The notes under the pieces: generated by a model
The model's database searches: none
What the model saw: only the letters and a program-made list of their open reading frames with translations
What the model was told of the DNA's origin: nothing
In this document: positions 44,376-52,970 of the stretch, piece after piece
Layout: every line of letters begins with the position of its first letter
Position numbering within the stretch: the stretch's first letter is position 1
Assembly: GCA_934402395.1 (NCBI GenBank)
Contig: CAKRTQ010000013.1
Span: forward strand, 1 to 64,000
Origin: an uncultured Eubacteriales bacterium
GTDB lineage: Bacteria; Bacillota; Clostridia; Oscillospirales; CAG-272
Length of the DNA: 64,000 nt
Direction of reading: 5' to 3'
Position numbers and translations under genes: made by a program

Positions 44376-44619
44376 TCTTGCTTGTTCTTTTGTCCGGCGC
44401 CGCCGCACCAATGCGGCAGCCGGCAGAGAGCGGCGGACGGGAACCTTCAATCACGAAAACGGGCGGCGTTTTACCGGATTGCCGTTAAAAACATCGGATG
44501 ATCCGACAGCAGCAGCCACGTTTTTGGGACTGCCGCGCCGATGCGAGGCAGTCCCTTACGTCCCCGTTTTTTTCAGCTCATGCCGACTGTTCCCTTTTCA
44601 TTCACATCCGCAGGCGGTA

Positions 44620-44778
44620 TCAGCCGCAACCGCAGCCGCAGCCGCAGCCGCTTCCGCCGCGCTCGGTCCCGCCGCAGCCGCAGCCGCAGCCGTTTGACAG
44701 GCTGGCAAGCACGATAAGGGCGATGATTATCCAGATGAGGCATTCGTTGTTCTCAAAAAAGTTGCAAAGGCAGTTCAT
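44620..44778 (-). CDS. Small Cys-Gly-rich membrane peptide
   Basis: This 52-residue peptide starts MNCLCNFFENNECLIWIIIA and continues LIVLASLSNG as a single membrane helix. It ends in a (Cys-Gly)-repeat tail with GCGCGCGG and GCGCGCGCG. The start has an excellent ribosome site GGAGGG. Eleven cysteines flank the helix on both sides, suggesting metal binding or disulfide linkage. No family is assigned. It stands alone, convergent with the lysis cassette and upstream of a Gfo/Idh gene on the same strand. Confidence 0.65.
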   Translation of the reverse strand: MNCLCNFFENNECLIWIIIALIVLASLSNGCGCGCGGTERGGSGCGCGCGCG

Positions 44779-44897
44779 AACATACCCTCCTTGTTTTTTT
44801 CGGGCGGCTTTTTGCCGTCCTCACTATTATATTATGCCATGCCCGCGCAAAATGTGACACGGGACGACAAATATCTGCCGTCCCGTGGGTTTTATAT

Positions 44898-45986
44898 TCA
44901 GTTCACACTGTCGTCAAATGGGATGATGCGTCCCTGCCTGTCAGCCTCGAACGCCGCCTCTATTATACGGAGGTCACGGCGCATCTGGGCGTGAGACACG
45001 AGCTGCGGCTCCTTGCCGTCAATTGCGCGCGTAAAGTTGCGGTAAAAATCGTGAACATCCGATTCGGGACGCTCAAGCCAACTCTCATCGACTGTTTTTT
45101 CATCGCGCGGCGCCATTGTTTTGGTAAGCCCCGCCGATGTAACGACCGGCTTTACATCGTCCTCATGCCACTCGCGGCAGGTCACAATACGCGTGCGGTC
45201 GCGCCAGTCGTTCACCTCGGCGCTGCCGCGTCTGCCCGTCATGTAAAAGCGGGGCAGGCTGATGAAATGTGATGTGCCCACTTCGATACGGGCGTCAAGA
45301 CCGCCCTCAAAGTAAAGATCAAGCTTGAAGCCGTCATCGACCTCATCGTTTGTTATATGCTCAAGACGGCAGAAAATGCTTTCTATTTTGCGGTCATAAA
45401 CAATTCCGAGCATCTGGTCGATAAGATGAATGCCCCAGTCATAAAGCATTCCGCCGCCATGCTCCTTTTTGCCTCTCCAGTCGCCGGGAATACCGCGCGA
45501 GCCCTGATAGCGCGACTCAACGCCGAAAACATCGCCGAGCACGCCCGAGGCGTATACCTGCTTCATCATCAGGTAGTCAACGTCAAAGCGGCGGTTCTGA
45601 TGCACCGTAAAGAGCCGCCCGCACTCATCGGCGACCGCAAGCACCGAGTCAAGCTCGGCAAGCGACAGCGTTACCGGCTTTTCCGAGATCACGTGTTTTC
45701 CCGCGCGAAGCGCCTGTATGGCAAGCGGAGCGTGCAGCTCGTTGGGCACGGCAATAGTGACAAAATCCACCTTCGGATCGGCGAGCACCGCCTCATACGA
45801 AGGGTATGCATAGATACCGTTCTCGCGCGCGAGCTCGCATCTTTCGGGCTTTATATCGTAAATACCTGTGAGGTATGCAACATCGCTTTCAAGCAGGTGA
45901 CGTGTATGCCAGCCGCCCATTCCGCCGTAGCCGATAACGGCACAGCCTTTTTTACCGTTTGTTTTTTTAATCTCGGAATCAGACAT
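44898..45986 (-). CDS. Gfo/Idh/MocA-family oxidoreductase
   Basis: This 362-residue NAD(P)-dependent enzyme shows the Rossmann motif CAVIGYGGMGGWHTRHL, the hallmark GKHVISEKPVTLSLAE, a cofactor-proximal VHQNRRFDVDYL, and GGGMLYDWGIHLIDQMLG with the conserved Asp and His. It probably acts on a sugar or polyol; a precise substrate cannot be read. The ATG at 45986 has AAAGGAAA just before it and is preferred over an upstream start in the same frame. It is only distantly similar to the homologue at 37.7 kb. It has its own promoter and no obvious operon partners. Confidence 0.87.
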   Translation of the reverse strand: MSDSEIKKTNGKKGCAVIGYGGMGGWHTRHLLESDVAYLTGIYDIKPERCELARENGIYAYPSYEAVLADPKVDFVTIAVPNELHAPLAIQALRAGKHVISEKPVTLSLAELDSVLAVADECGRLFTVHQNRRFDVDYLMMKQVYASGVLGDVFGVESRYQGSRGIPGDWRGKKEHGGGMLYDWGIHLIDQMLGIVYDRKIESIFCRLEHITNDEVDDGFKLDLYFEGGLDARIEVGTSHFISLPRFYMTGRRGSAEVNDWRDRTRIVTCREWHEDDVKPVVTSAGLTKTMAPRDEKTVDESWLERPESDVHDFYRNFTRAIDGKEPQLVSHAQMRRDLRIIEAAFEADRQGRIIPFDDSVN

Positions 45987-46042
45987 TTCAGTTTTCCTTT
46001 CGGGCGGCGTCACGCCGCGCCAATGTTCTTTACCTTAGATAC

Positions 46043-46071
46043 ATTATAAGACAATTTATGCTGAATTTCAA
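46043..46071 (-). promoter_or_regulatory. Promoter of the second Gfo/Idh gene
   Basis: On the minus strand TTGAAA (46066-46071), 17 bp, TATAAT (46043-46048), 57 bp before the start at 45986. Confidence 0.8.
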
Positions 46072-46147
46072 GACAAAAGTGGGCTTTTTCGGGACAAAAA
46101 TTGTCATTGAACATATGACGCGGCTGATTTTGGAGCAACAGCGCCGA

Positions 46148-46717
46148 TCAGACGCCCGCGCGAAGCGCGTCGGAAAATCCTATACGGTCGAGCATGAAGC
46201 AGTAAAGACCCGCAAAAGCGTCAAGCTCCGGCTCCTCTGCGGCGGCTGCCGATGCGATATCGGCAAATGTGCAGCGGTTCTTTTTTGCCAGCTCCTCGAG
46301 ACGGCGGTTCAGCTCGGCGGGGCGTACTTCCTCATCTCCGCAGACCGACACCACGACTATCTCACAATGCAGACGGCGGCGCAGCTCAGTTATCAGCCTG
46401 CCGTATGCGTCAACTATCTCGGAGACGCTGTGAAGACCGCGGATAAGGTCGGTCTCGCCGAGGTTCAGCAGCACCTTTGAAGGCTCAAGCGGGATGACGC
46501 ACTCGGCTGCCACCGCAGGGGCGTCAAACACCGAAAGCTCGTAAAAGCTGCGGTTATAGATATTGCGGTCGATGCCGAACGCCTGTTTAAGCTCGCAAAC
46601 AGGCATTTCCTTTGCAAATGTGGAACCGAAAATGACGACTCCGCCACCCGTTGCCACGCGGTTGAGAGCGCGGTATTCTTTGATCTCTCTGCGGTAAAGC
46701 TCGGTATTTGTGCTCAT
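46148..46717 (-). CDS. SGNH/GDSL-like protein with altered catalytic blocks
   Basis: This 189-residue protein has the fold pattern of an SGNH hydrolase: VVIFGSTFAKEMPVCEL (block I, where GDS would be), YNRSFYELSVFDA, KVLLNLGETDLIRG (block III, usually GxND) and a C-terminal FSDALRAG with no usual DxxH. The nucleophile Ser is present as GST, but the Asn and His of the triad are not obvious, so it may lack esterase activity. It may bind a carbohydrate or acyl ligand instead. It lies 20 bp downstream of the next gene. Confidence 0.5.
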   Translation of the reverse strand: MSTNTELYRREIKEYRALNRVATGGGVVIFGSTFAKEMPVCELKQAFGIDRNIYNRSFYELSVFDAPAVAAECVIPLEPSKVLLNLGETDLIRGLHSVSEIVDAYGRLITELRRRLHCEIVVVSVCGDEEVRPAELNRRLEELAKKNRCTFADIASAAAAEEPELDAFAGLYCFMLDRIGFSDALRAGV

Positions 46718-46737
46718 TTTTATGACCCCCTCTGTAT

Positions 46738-47124
46738 TTATGCCGCTGTTTTTGCGGCTTTGTTTTTTATCGTTTTGACCGTTTTTTCATCCTTTTCGGC
46801 GTTCTCGCCGTCGGCGGCGCGGCGGTCAAGCGCACGGTTGCGGAAGTAAATGGCGATCCCTGTGGTTACCATTATAATGTTGACGACATAGAAGAAAAGC
46901 ACGTACCATCTGACGGTGACATACCACGGCTGAGGCGCGGCGGATATTATGAGAGCAAGTTTGCCCGCCATTGAAAAGAGGTAGCCGACCCAGATAAATG
47001 TGTAAAAGAGAAGGCTCGTGCCGCGTGCGGTGCGCGACTTCCACGCTTTTACGATATTGAGCGGCCATGAAATGCCAAAGCACACTACCATCAGTGTTTC
47101 CATAATGCTTACGAATGTGTCCAT
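46738..47124 (-). CDS. PQ-loop-like small membrane protein
   Basis: This 128-residue protein has three membrane helices and a segment FGISWPLNIVKAWKSRTARG, which resembles the PQ-loop/SWEET motif with Pro-Leu in place of Pro-Gln, then SLLFYTFIWVGYLFSMAGKL. Such proteins move sugars or amino acids; function here is unassigned. The tail is Lys/Ala/Glu-rich. ATG at 47124 is taken, with GGAGC 13 bases upstream. A longer frame to 47202 lacks support. Confidence 0.6.
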   Translation of the reverse strand: MDTFVSIMETLMVVCFGISWPLNIVKAWKSRTARGTSLLFYTFIWVGYLFSMAGKLALIISAAPQPWYVTVRWYVLFFYVVNIIMVTTGIAIYFRNRALDRRAADGENAEKDEKTVKTIKNKAAKTAA

Positions 47125-47342
47125 GATCTTTAAGATGCTCCTTGCGTTCTGCTTTTTATTACGACGATATTCTACACCCGATGCGAAAAAAAGGCAATCC
47201 ATTTGAAATTAATGAACAGAAAAAGCCGCCGCCGCGCTTTTTTTACTTTCAAAAGCCGCGTTTTTTTGCCGCTGCGTATTTTCAAAAGCCCGAAAATATG
47301 ATATCATTATAATGAAGCAAAAAAACTGTCCGGAGGAACGGA

Positions 47343-48902
47343 ATGAAGAACAAAAAGGACCGCGCCGCGCGCGGTATAGGACGCGAGATATTCGGCACTC
47401 TTATGGCGCTTGCCACGGCGGTGACGCTGATAATCGCCGCAATAAGCATAATAGTGAATGTTCACACCGAGGGAGCGCGGCTTGACCAGAACCTGCAGAA
47501 TATCGCAGAGGCGGTGGCGCGTTCCCGCGCGGCGGCGGACGACGGACTTATCACCACCTATCTTGATTCGCTCGGGAGCGCGCTTTCAAATATTGACGTG
47601 ATCTCTGTCGTCGGAGCGGACGGTGTGCGCCGCTACCACACCAACCATGCCCTTACCGGCACGGTATATGACGGTACGATGCCCGACTTTTCGTCGGGAC
47701 GGCTGCTCGTTACAAGCGACACGGGACCCTCCGGCTCGCAGCGGCGCGCTTACGCGGCGATATACGGCGAGGACGGCAGCTATTGCGGCTTTGTGCTTGC
47801 CGTTATGCTGCGCCGGAACATAAACCGTACTATCCTTACCACGGCTATGGTGCACCTTGCCGCCGCCGTGCTCGTTATCCTGCCCGCGCTTTTGCTGTCG
47901 GCACATCTTTCGGACAGGATAAAACGCCGTCTGCTCGGCTACGAGCCGGATGTTTTCAGCGCCATGTTCCGAGTGCGCGACAACATTCTCGAATCACTTG
48001 AAGAAGGCGTTGCGGCGTTTGACAAAAACGGCAAAGCCGTGTATCTCAATTCTGCGGCGCGGACGATCCTCGGCGGCGAAAGCCCCTCCTCTCTGCCGGT
48101 CGGCGAGGTGATAGCGTCGGGCAAGCGCGCCGGCGGCGTTCCTGTAAGGCTAGGACGCGGCGCGGAGGTCATAGCCGACATTTCCCCGGTCACTGACGGG
48201 GAAGGCTCGGCGGGTGCCGTTTGCATTCTGCGCGACAGGACCGAATTCACCAAGCTCATGGAGGATCTCTCCGGCGTGCGATACATGGTCGAAAGCATGC
48301 GCGCCAACAACCACGATTTTGTAAACAAGCTTCACGTTATACTCGGGCTTATCCGCATGGGCGAATATGACCGCGCCTGCGAATACATCATGGGCGTGAC
48401 CTCGATCCAGCAGACGGTTATAAACAACATTGTGAAAAATATCGAGGATCCCTCTGTGGCTGCACTGCTCATCGGAAAATACGCCCGCGCAGCCGAACTT
48501 AATATCCGCTTTACACTTGCGGCGGGAAGTCACCTCTCCCGCGCGGATATCTACATCCCGTCGGGCGATCTTGTGACCGTTATCGGGAATCTTACCGACA
48601 ACGCAATGGAGGAAATGAACCGTGCGCCCGAAGGCGAGGCGCGCGAGCTGACCGTCGGAATATTCACCGAACCGCACGCACTGCTCATCAATGTGGACGA
48701 CACGGGCGGCGGCATTGCCCCCGACAGGCTTGACGCCATTTTCGGCGACGGCTTTTCGACCAAGGGCGAGGGGCGCGGCAAAGGTCTTTATATCGTAAAG
48801 GAAACAGTCGAAAAATACGGCGGCAGAGTGACGGTCGAATCGGAGGTCGGTGTCGGGACCTCATTTACCGTTACCGTGACCGACGACAACAGCGAGGCAT
48901 GA
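47343..48902 (+). CDS. Sensor histidine kinase, DcuS/CitA type
   Basis: This 519-residue kinase has two membrane helices (residues about 16-38 and 168-190) flanking an extracellular sensing domain with PAS/CitA-like features. A cytoplasmic PAS region follows (NILESLEEGVAAFDKNGKAVYLNSAA). The phosphorylated His lies in RANNHDFVNKLHVILGLI, and the ATPase part has NLTDNAMEEM (N box), DDTGGGIAPD (G1) and GRGKGLYIVKE (G2). Dicarboxylates or citrate are the usual ligands in this family, but no transporter lies next to it. The stop overlaps the start of its regulator. Confidence 0.92.
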   Translation: MKNKKDRAARGIGREIFGTLMALATAVTLIIAAISIIVNVHTEGARLDQNLQNIAEAVARSRAAADDGLITTYLDSLGSALSNIDVISVVGADGVRRYHTNHALTGTVYDGTMPDFSSGRLLVTSDTGPSGSQRRAYAAIYGEDGSYCGFVLAVMLRRNINRTILTTAMVHLAAAVLVILPALLLSAHLSDRIKRRLLGYEPDVFSAMFRVRDNILESLEEGVAAFDKNGKAVYLNSAARTILGGESPSSLPVGEVIASGKRAGGVPVRLGRGAEVIADISPVTDGEGSAGAVCILRDRTEFTKLMEDLSGVRYMVESMRANNHDFVNKLHVILGLIRMGEYDRACEYIMGVTSIQQTVINNIVKNIEDPSVAALLIGKYARAAELNIRFTLAAGSHLSRADIYIPSGDLVTVIGNLTDNAMEEMNRAPEGEARELTVGIFTEPHALLINVDDTGGGIAPDRLDAIFGDGFSTKGEGRGKGLYIVKETVEKYGGRVTVESEVGVGTSFTVTVTDDNSEA

Positions 48903-49597
48903 TAATGTACGATGTCATAATTGTAGAAGACGACCCCATGGTCGCAATGATAAACCGCGGGTACGTTTCGGCGGACAGACGCTTTCACGTGGCTGCCGTG
49001 CTGCGGGACGGCGAGGCGGCGTTTGAATATCTCACCTCGGGCGGGAACCGCGCCGACCTTATGATACTCGACCTTTATATGCCGCGTATCGGCGGTCTTG
49101 AACTTTTGCGCCGCCTGCGCGAGCGCGGCGTGGATATAGCAGTTATAGCGGTAACAGCGGCAAACGACGGCGCAACGGTGGAAAAGGTGCTTGAGCTCGG
49201 CGTGGTGGATTACCTCATCAAGCCCTTCGCCGCCGAACGCTTTGCACGTGCGCTCGATACTTTTCACAGCCGCGCCGCGGTATTGCACGACCTGCCGGTG
49301 CTGAGTCAGGAGCACATTGACCTCATGCTCGGCGGTGCCGCAAAGCTCGCGGACAGCTCTTCCGGCGAGCTGCCGAAGGGGATACAGGATCAGACGCTTG
49401 CCACTATATGCGATTTTCTGCGTGCCTCGGGCGGCGCGGAGCTGACCGGCGAGGAGATCGCCGACCGTGTGGGACTTTCCCGCGTTACGGTAAGGCGGTA
49501 CATGAGCTATCTCATAGAATGCGGCAGAATAAGCGGCAGAATGAACTACGAGACCGGCGGCAGACCGAGCATGCTTTACAGATATTCGGGAAGCTGA
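48899..49597 (+). CDS. Response regulator, DcuR/CitB family
   Basis: This 232-residue regulator pairs with the overlapping kinase (ATGA junction). The receiver domain has the acidic pair VEDDP, phospho-Asp in LMILDLYMPRI, VTAAND (Thr), and Lys in YLIKPF. The C-terminal helix-turn-helix is LTGEEIADRVGLSRVTVRRYMSYL. In this family the regulator activates uptake and catabolism of C4-dicarboxylates or citrate. The nearest downstream promoter, at 49608, has no obvious two-component repeat, so targets are unknown. Confidence 0.92.
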   Translation: MIMYDVIIVEDDPMVAMINRGYVSADRRFHVAAVLRDGEAAFEYLTSGGNRADLMILDLYMPRIGGLELLRRLRERGVDIAVIAVTAANDGATVEKVLELGVVDYLIKPFAAERFARALDTFHSRAAVLHDLPVLSQEHIDLMLGGAAKLADSSSGELPKGIQDQTLATICDFLRASGGAELTGEEIADRVGLSRVTVRRYMSYLIECGRISGRMNYETGGRPSMLYRYSGS

Positions 49598-49607
49598 TAT
49601 TCTTCTA

Positions 49608-49636
49608 TTGACAAAATCACGGATGCGCGATATAAT
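49608..49636 (+). promoter_or_regulatory. Consensus promoter of the CvpA-like gene
   Basis: TTGACA (49608-49613), 17 bp, TATAAT (49631-49636), 50 bp before the start. It begins 11 bp after the response-regulator stop. Confidence 0.85.
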
Positions 49637-49685
49637 TTATTAATAATACCTGCAAAAACACATCACAAACTGCGGAGGCGATTGT

Positions 49686-51197
49686 ATGAATATTTCCGGC
49701 GAACTGATATCGTTATCGATAACCGTGACGGCTTGCGTTTTTATTGCCGTCGGCGGGCTTATAGGACTTGCGCGCGGCGGCAAACGCGCGGCGATACATA
49801 TAGGGACCGCAGTTCTTGCTCTTCTCACCGCATTTTTAATATCGGTGCCGATCGCCGAAGGTGCTACGGGACTTGCCGAACGTTTGACCGAAACGGTCGC
49901 GACCGATGAGACGACAAAGCTCATGCGGGACATTCCCGCCCTTGCAAGGTTCGCCGGAGAGCTGCCTGCGGCGCTTCTGGCGCCTGTGATCTTTGTTCAG
50001 GTATTCATTGCGGCGCTTGTGGCGTTCTCTGTTATTGCGGCGGTCATTATGTGGGCTGTCAAACGGCGTTCGGTCAAAAAAACCGATGCATCCGGCGAGG
50101 TCGCCGTATCGCGGCTGTGCGGCTTTATATTCGGCGCGGTGCGCGGGATCATCATAATTGCGGCGATCTGCATTCCGATCGCCGGGTTTGCCGGACTCGC
50201 ATCCGATGCCGCCGACACCGCAGAAAAATGCGCTGCGGAGGCTGCGGAGGACTCTTACCGCATGCCCGAGGAGTACACAGCCGCATGCGATATCTGTAAA
50301 AACATTGCGGCGCCGCTTGCAAAGGACGGGTTTACCGGATTTTTGTCCCGCTGCGGCGGCAGATACCTTTTTGACCGTATGTCAACGGTCATGGTGCGCG
50401 GCGAGCGGCGGGCGCTTTCGGCGGAGCTGCCGGGGCTTACACGCGCGGCGGTAAATGCCGTTCCTCTCATTGCCGAAGACCCGAAAAATTACGGCGCGCC
50501 TCAGTCGGCGGCAATCGACAGACTTGCCGCCGCATTTGCGGACGATGACCTGATAAAGGATATACTTGCAGACTCTCTGCGCGGTATGTCGGCAAGATGG
50601 CTCGCGGGCGGCGATTTTATCGGGATCGCAAAACCGCGTCTCGATGCACGTGCCATGCCTGTGCTCGACCGTTTTCTTGAGCTTGTTTCCGACATAACCC
50701 CGGATGAGCTCGGCAGCGAGATAGGTACTGTCGGCGAGCTTGCAAAGCTGCTCATCGCGCGCAGAGACATTCTGACCGCATCGGATGCCGACGACATAGG
50801 CGGCAGGCTGCTGGCTGCCGGCGTGGTGGATGAGTTCCGCGCAATAGTGGCAAAAAGCCGCCTTTTTGCACCGCTTTCGGACTATGCGCTGAACATATGG
50901 CTCTCATATGTCGGCGATGAGCTCGGAATGACCGGGAATGTCACCGACCAAAGCGACAAGCTTGCCGCAGAGCTGGCGGAAAAGGTCAACGATGCGCTCG
51001 CGGGCGGCAACGGCGCCGCGGAACGTCTTGCCGACGGCATAAAGCGCGTTGCCGCCGATAACGGATTTGAAATAACCGAGGAAGCTCTGCCTCTCATAAG
51101 CGAGTTCATTCTCGAATATTTCAGCGGCAGAACGGATGTCGGTGCTGATGATATAAAGCAGCTTTTTGCCGCAGGAGCGACTGCCGCGAAAAATTGA
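49686..51197 (+). CDS. CvpA-like membrane protein
   Basis: This 503-residue protein has three or four membrane helices in residues 8-185, with the CvpA pattern GLIGLARGGKRAAIHIG and GFIFGAVRGIIIIAAI. A large, mostly helical Ala-rich region of about 300 residues follows that I do not recognise. CvpA relatives affect envelope stress and secretion, but the exact function is unknown. It has its own consensus promoter and no clear operon partners. Confidence 0.7.
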   Translation: MNISGELISLSITVTACVFIAVGGLIGLARGGKRAAIHIGTAVLALLTAFLISVPIAEGATGLAERLTETVATDETTKLMRDIPALARFAGELPAALLAPVIFVQVFIAALVAFSVIAAVIMWAVKRRSVKKTDASGEVAVSRLCGFIFGAVRGIIIIAAICIPIAGFAGLASDAADTAEKCAAEAAEDSYRMPEEYTAACDICKNIAAPLAKDGFTGFLSRCGGRYLFDRMSTVMVRGERRALSAELPGLTRAAVNAVPLIAEDPKNYGAPQSAAIDRLAAAFADDDLIKDILADSLRGMSARWLAGGDFIGIAKPRLDARAMPVLDRFLELVSDITPDELGSEIGTVGELAKLLIARRDILTASDADDIGGRLLAAGVVDEFRAIVAKSRLFAPLSDYALNIWLSYVGDELGMTGNVTDQSDKLAAELAEKVNDALAGGNGAAERLADGIKRVAADNGFEITEEALPLISEFILEYFSGRTDVGADDIKQLFAAGATAAKN

Positions 51198-51228
51198 CGG
51201 CTTGCCTCCACGCATAGGGCAAAAAGTG

Positions 51229-51257
51229 TTGACAACCGATATTAATTGTGGTATAAT
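51229..51257 (+). promoter_or_regulatory. Consensus promoter of the SCIFF operon
   Basis: TTGACA (51229-51234), 17 bp, TATAAT (51252-51257), 53 bp before the peptide start. Both hexamers are perfect. Confidence 0.87.
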
Positions 51258-51310
51258 TAATCGGATTAAAGACTGATGACGGCATATCCGCCGCCAGGAA
51301 AGGAACAAAA

Positions 51311-51469
51311 ATGAAGCACATTGTAACCATAAAGACCCGCAACCTTTGCGAGAGCGCAAACAAGGGCGGTTGCGGCGAATGCCAGACCTCTTGCCAGTCC
51401 GCCTGCAAGACCAGCTGCGGTATTGCCAACCAGAAGTGCGAAAACAAGAGCGCGAAGGCAAGCAAATAA
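51311..51469 (+). CDS. SCIFF ranthipeptide precursor (Cys-rich RiPP)
   Basis: This 52-residue peptide, MKHIVTIKTRN..., matches the SCIFF (six cysteines in forty-five) family. It has the diagnostic core GGCGECQTSCQSACKTSC, with Cys at positions 21, 24, 28, 32, 36 and 43, plus an extra Cys at 13. The maturase next to it is expected to place thioether links between these Cys and other residues. The ATG has GGAAAGGAAC upstream. SCIFF systems are near-universal in Clostridia, but their biological role is unresolved. Confidence 0.95.
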   Translation: MKHIVTIKTRNLCESANKGGCGECQTSCQSACKTSCGIANQKCENKSAKASK

Positions 51470-51542
51470 AAGACCCGAGGGGTGCCGCGTACAAAAGCGA
51501 CACCCCCGAATTTTTTTATAACGGTTAAGGAAGGTTTTTGTT

Positions 51543-52970
51543 TTGATACATCAGTATAAACTCGGCGGATACAACATAGTTCTTGATGTCTGCTCCGGCT
51601 CGGTTCACGCGGTGGATGACGTCGCATACGACATTATTCCCATGTACGAGGGACACACACGCGGGGAAGTCATTTCCGCCATGAAGGATAAATACGGCGC
51701 GGACGTATCCGATGCCGATATAGAAGAATGCTACGACCAGGTCGCAGAGCTTGCCGGCGAGGGCAATCTTTTTGCGCCCGACACCTTTGAGCCTATGGCG
51801 GGCAAGCTCAAGGAGCGCACCGCCGGAGTTGTAAAGGCACTCTGCCTCCATGTGGCGCACACCTGCAACCTAAACTGCTCCTATTGCTTTGCAAGCCAGG
51901 GCAAATATCACGGCGACCGCGCCGTTATGAGCTACGAGGTAGGCAAGCAGGCGCTTGATTTTCTTGTGGAGCATTCCGGCACCCGTCACAACCTTGAGGT
52001 CGACTTTTTCGGCGGCGAGCCGCTTATGAATTTTGACGTTGTAAAGCGCCTTGTCGCCTACGCGCGCAGCATTGAAAAGGAAGCTGGCAAGAATTTCCGC
52101 TTTACGCTGACCACGAACGGAATGCTCATCGACGATGACGTGATAGATTTTGCCAACCGCGAGATGAGCAACGTTGTGCTGAGTCTTGACGGGCGGCGCG
52201 AGGTACACGACCGCTACCGCGTCGATTATGCGGGTCACGGGAGCTGGGAACGCATCGTTCCGAAATTTCAAAAGCTCGTAGCGGCGCGCGGCGGCAAAAA
52301 TTATTATATGCGCGGCACCTTCACGCACGCGAACCCGGATTTTCTCAAGGATATCGAAACGATGCTCGATCTCGGCTTTACCGAGCTGAGCATGGAACCG
52401 GTCGTTTGCGCGCCGGGCGATGCCGCAGAGCTGACCGCGGAGGATCTGCCCGTGGTGCTCGACCAGTACGAAAAGCTGGCGGAGCTGATGATAAAACGCG
52501 ACCGCGAGGGCAAGCCCTTTACCTTCTATCACTACATGATAGACCTTTCGGGCGGTCCCTGCATATACAAGCGCATTTCCGGCTGCGGCTCGGGCACCGA
52601 ATATATGGCTGTCACGCCGTGGGGCGATCTTTACCCCTGCCACCAGTTCGTGGGCGAGGAAAAATTCCGTCTCGGCGACATATGGCACGGCGTTACGAAC
52701 TCAGCCGTTCAGGGTGAATTTGCTGCCTGCAATGTCTATGCACATCCCGAATGCCGCGACTGCTGGGCACGTCTTTACTGCTCGGGCGGCTGCGCCGCAA
52801 ACGCATACCACTCAACGGGAAAGGTCACCGGCGTTTACAAATACGGCTGCGAGCTTTTCCGCAAGCGCATGGAATGCGCCATAATGGTCGCCGTTGACCG
52901 TGCGTTCCGCGCGGCGGAGGCAGATGAGGACGCGTGCGAAAATGCCGGAAATGACAACTCCGATAGTTGA
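51543..52970 (+). CDS. SCIFF peptide maturase, radical SAM/SPASM
   Basis: This 475-residue enzyme (TIGR03974 type) makes thioether cross-links in the SCIFF peptide encoded 73 bp upstream. It has an N-terminal RiPP-recognition region (residues 1-85), a radical-SAM motif TCNLNCSYCFASQ (CxxxCxxC), FFGGEPLMNF, LTTNGMLID, and a C-terminal SPASM domain with Cys-rich PCHQFVGEE, CRDCWARLYCSGGCAANAY for auxiliary clusters. A TTG start at 51543 is used with AAGGAAGG eight bases upstream. The next gene begins inside its last 30 bp. Confidence 0.95.
   Translation: MIHQYKLGGYNIVLDVCSGSVHAVDDVAYDIIPMYEGHTRGEVISAMKDKYGADVSDADIEECYDQVAELAGEGNLFAPDTFEPMAGKLKERTAGVVKALCLHVAHTCNLNCSYCFASQGKYHGDRAVMSYEVGKQALDFLVEHSGTRHNLEVDFFGGEPLMNFDVVKRLVAYARSIEKEAGKNFRFTLTTNGMLIDDDVIDFANREMSNVVLSLDGRREVHDRYRVDYAGHGSWERIVPKFQKLVAARGGKNYYMRGTFTHANPDFLKDIETMLDLGFTELSMEPVVCAPGDAAELTAEDLPVVLDQYEKLAELMIKRDREGKPFTFYHYMIDLSGGPCIYKRISGCGSGTEYMAVTPWGDLYPCHQFVGEEKFRLGDIWHGVTNSAVQGEFAACNVYAHPECRDCWARLYCSGGCAANAYHSTGKVTGVYKYGCELFRKRMECAIMVAVDRAFRAAEADEDACENAGNDNSDS

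Noticed and set aside
44479..44697. Ala-rich plus-strand frame opposite the Cys-Gly peptide
   Set aside because: It is the complement of the GC-repeat tail and lacks a ribosome site, while the minus-strand frame has a strong one.
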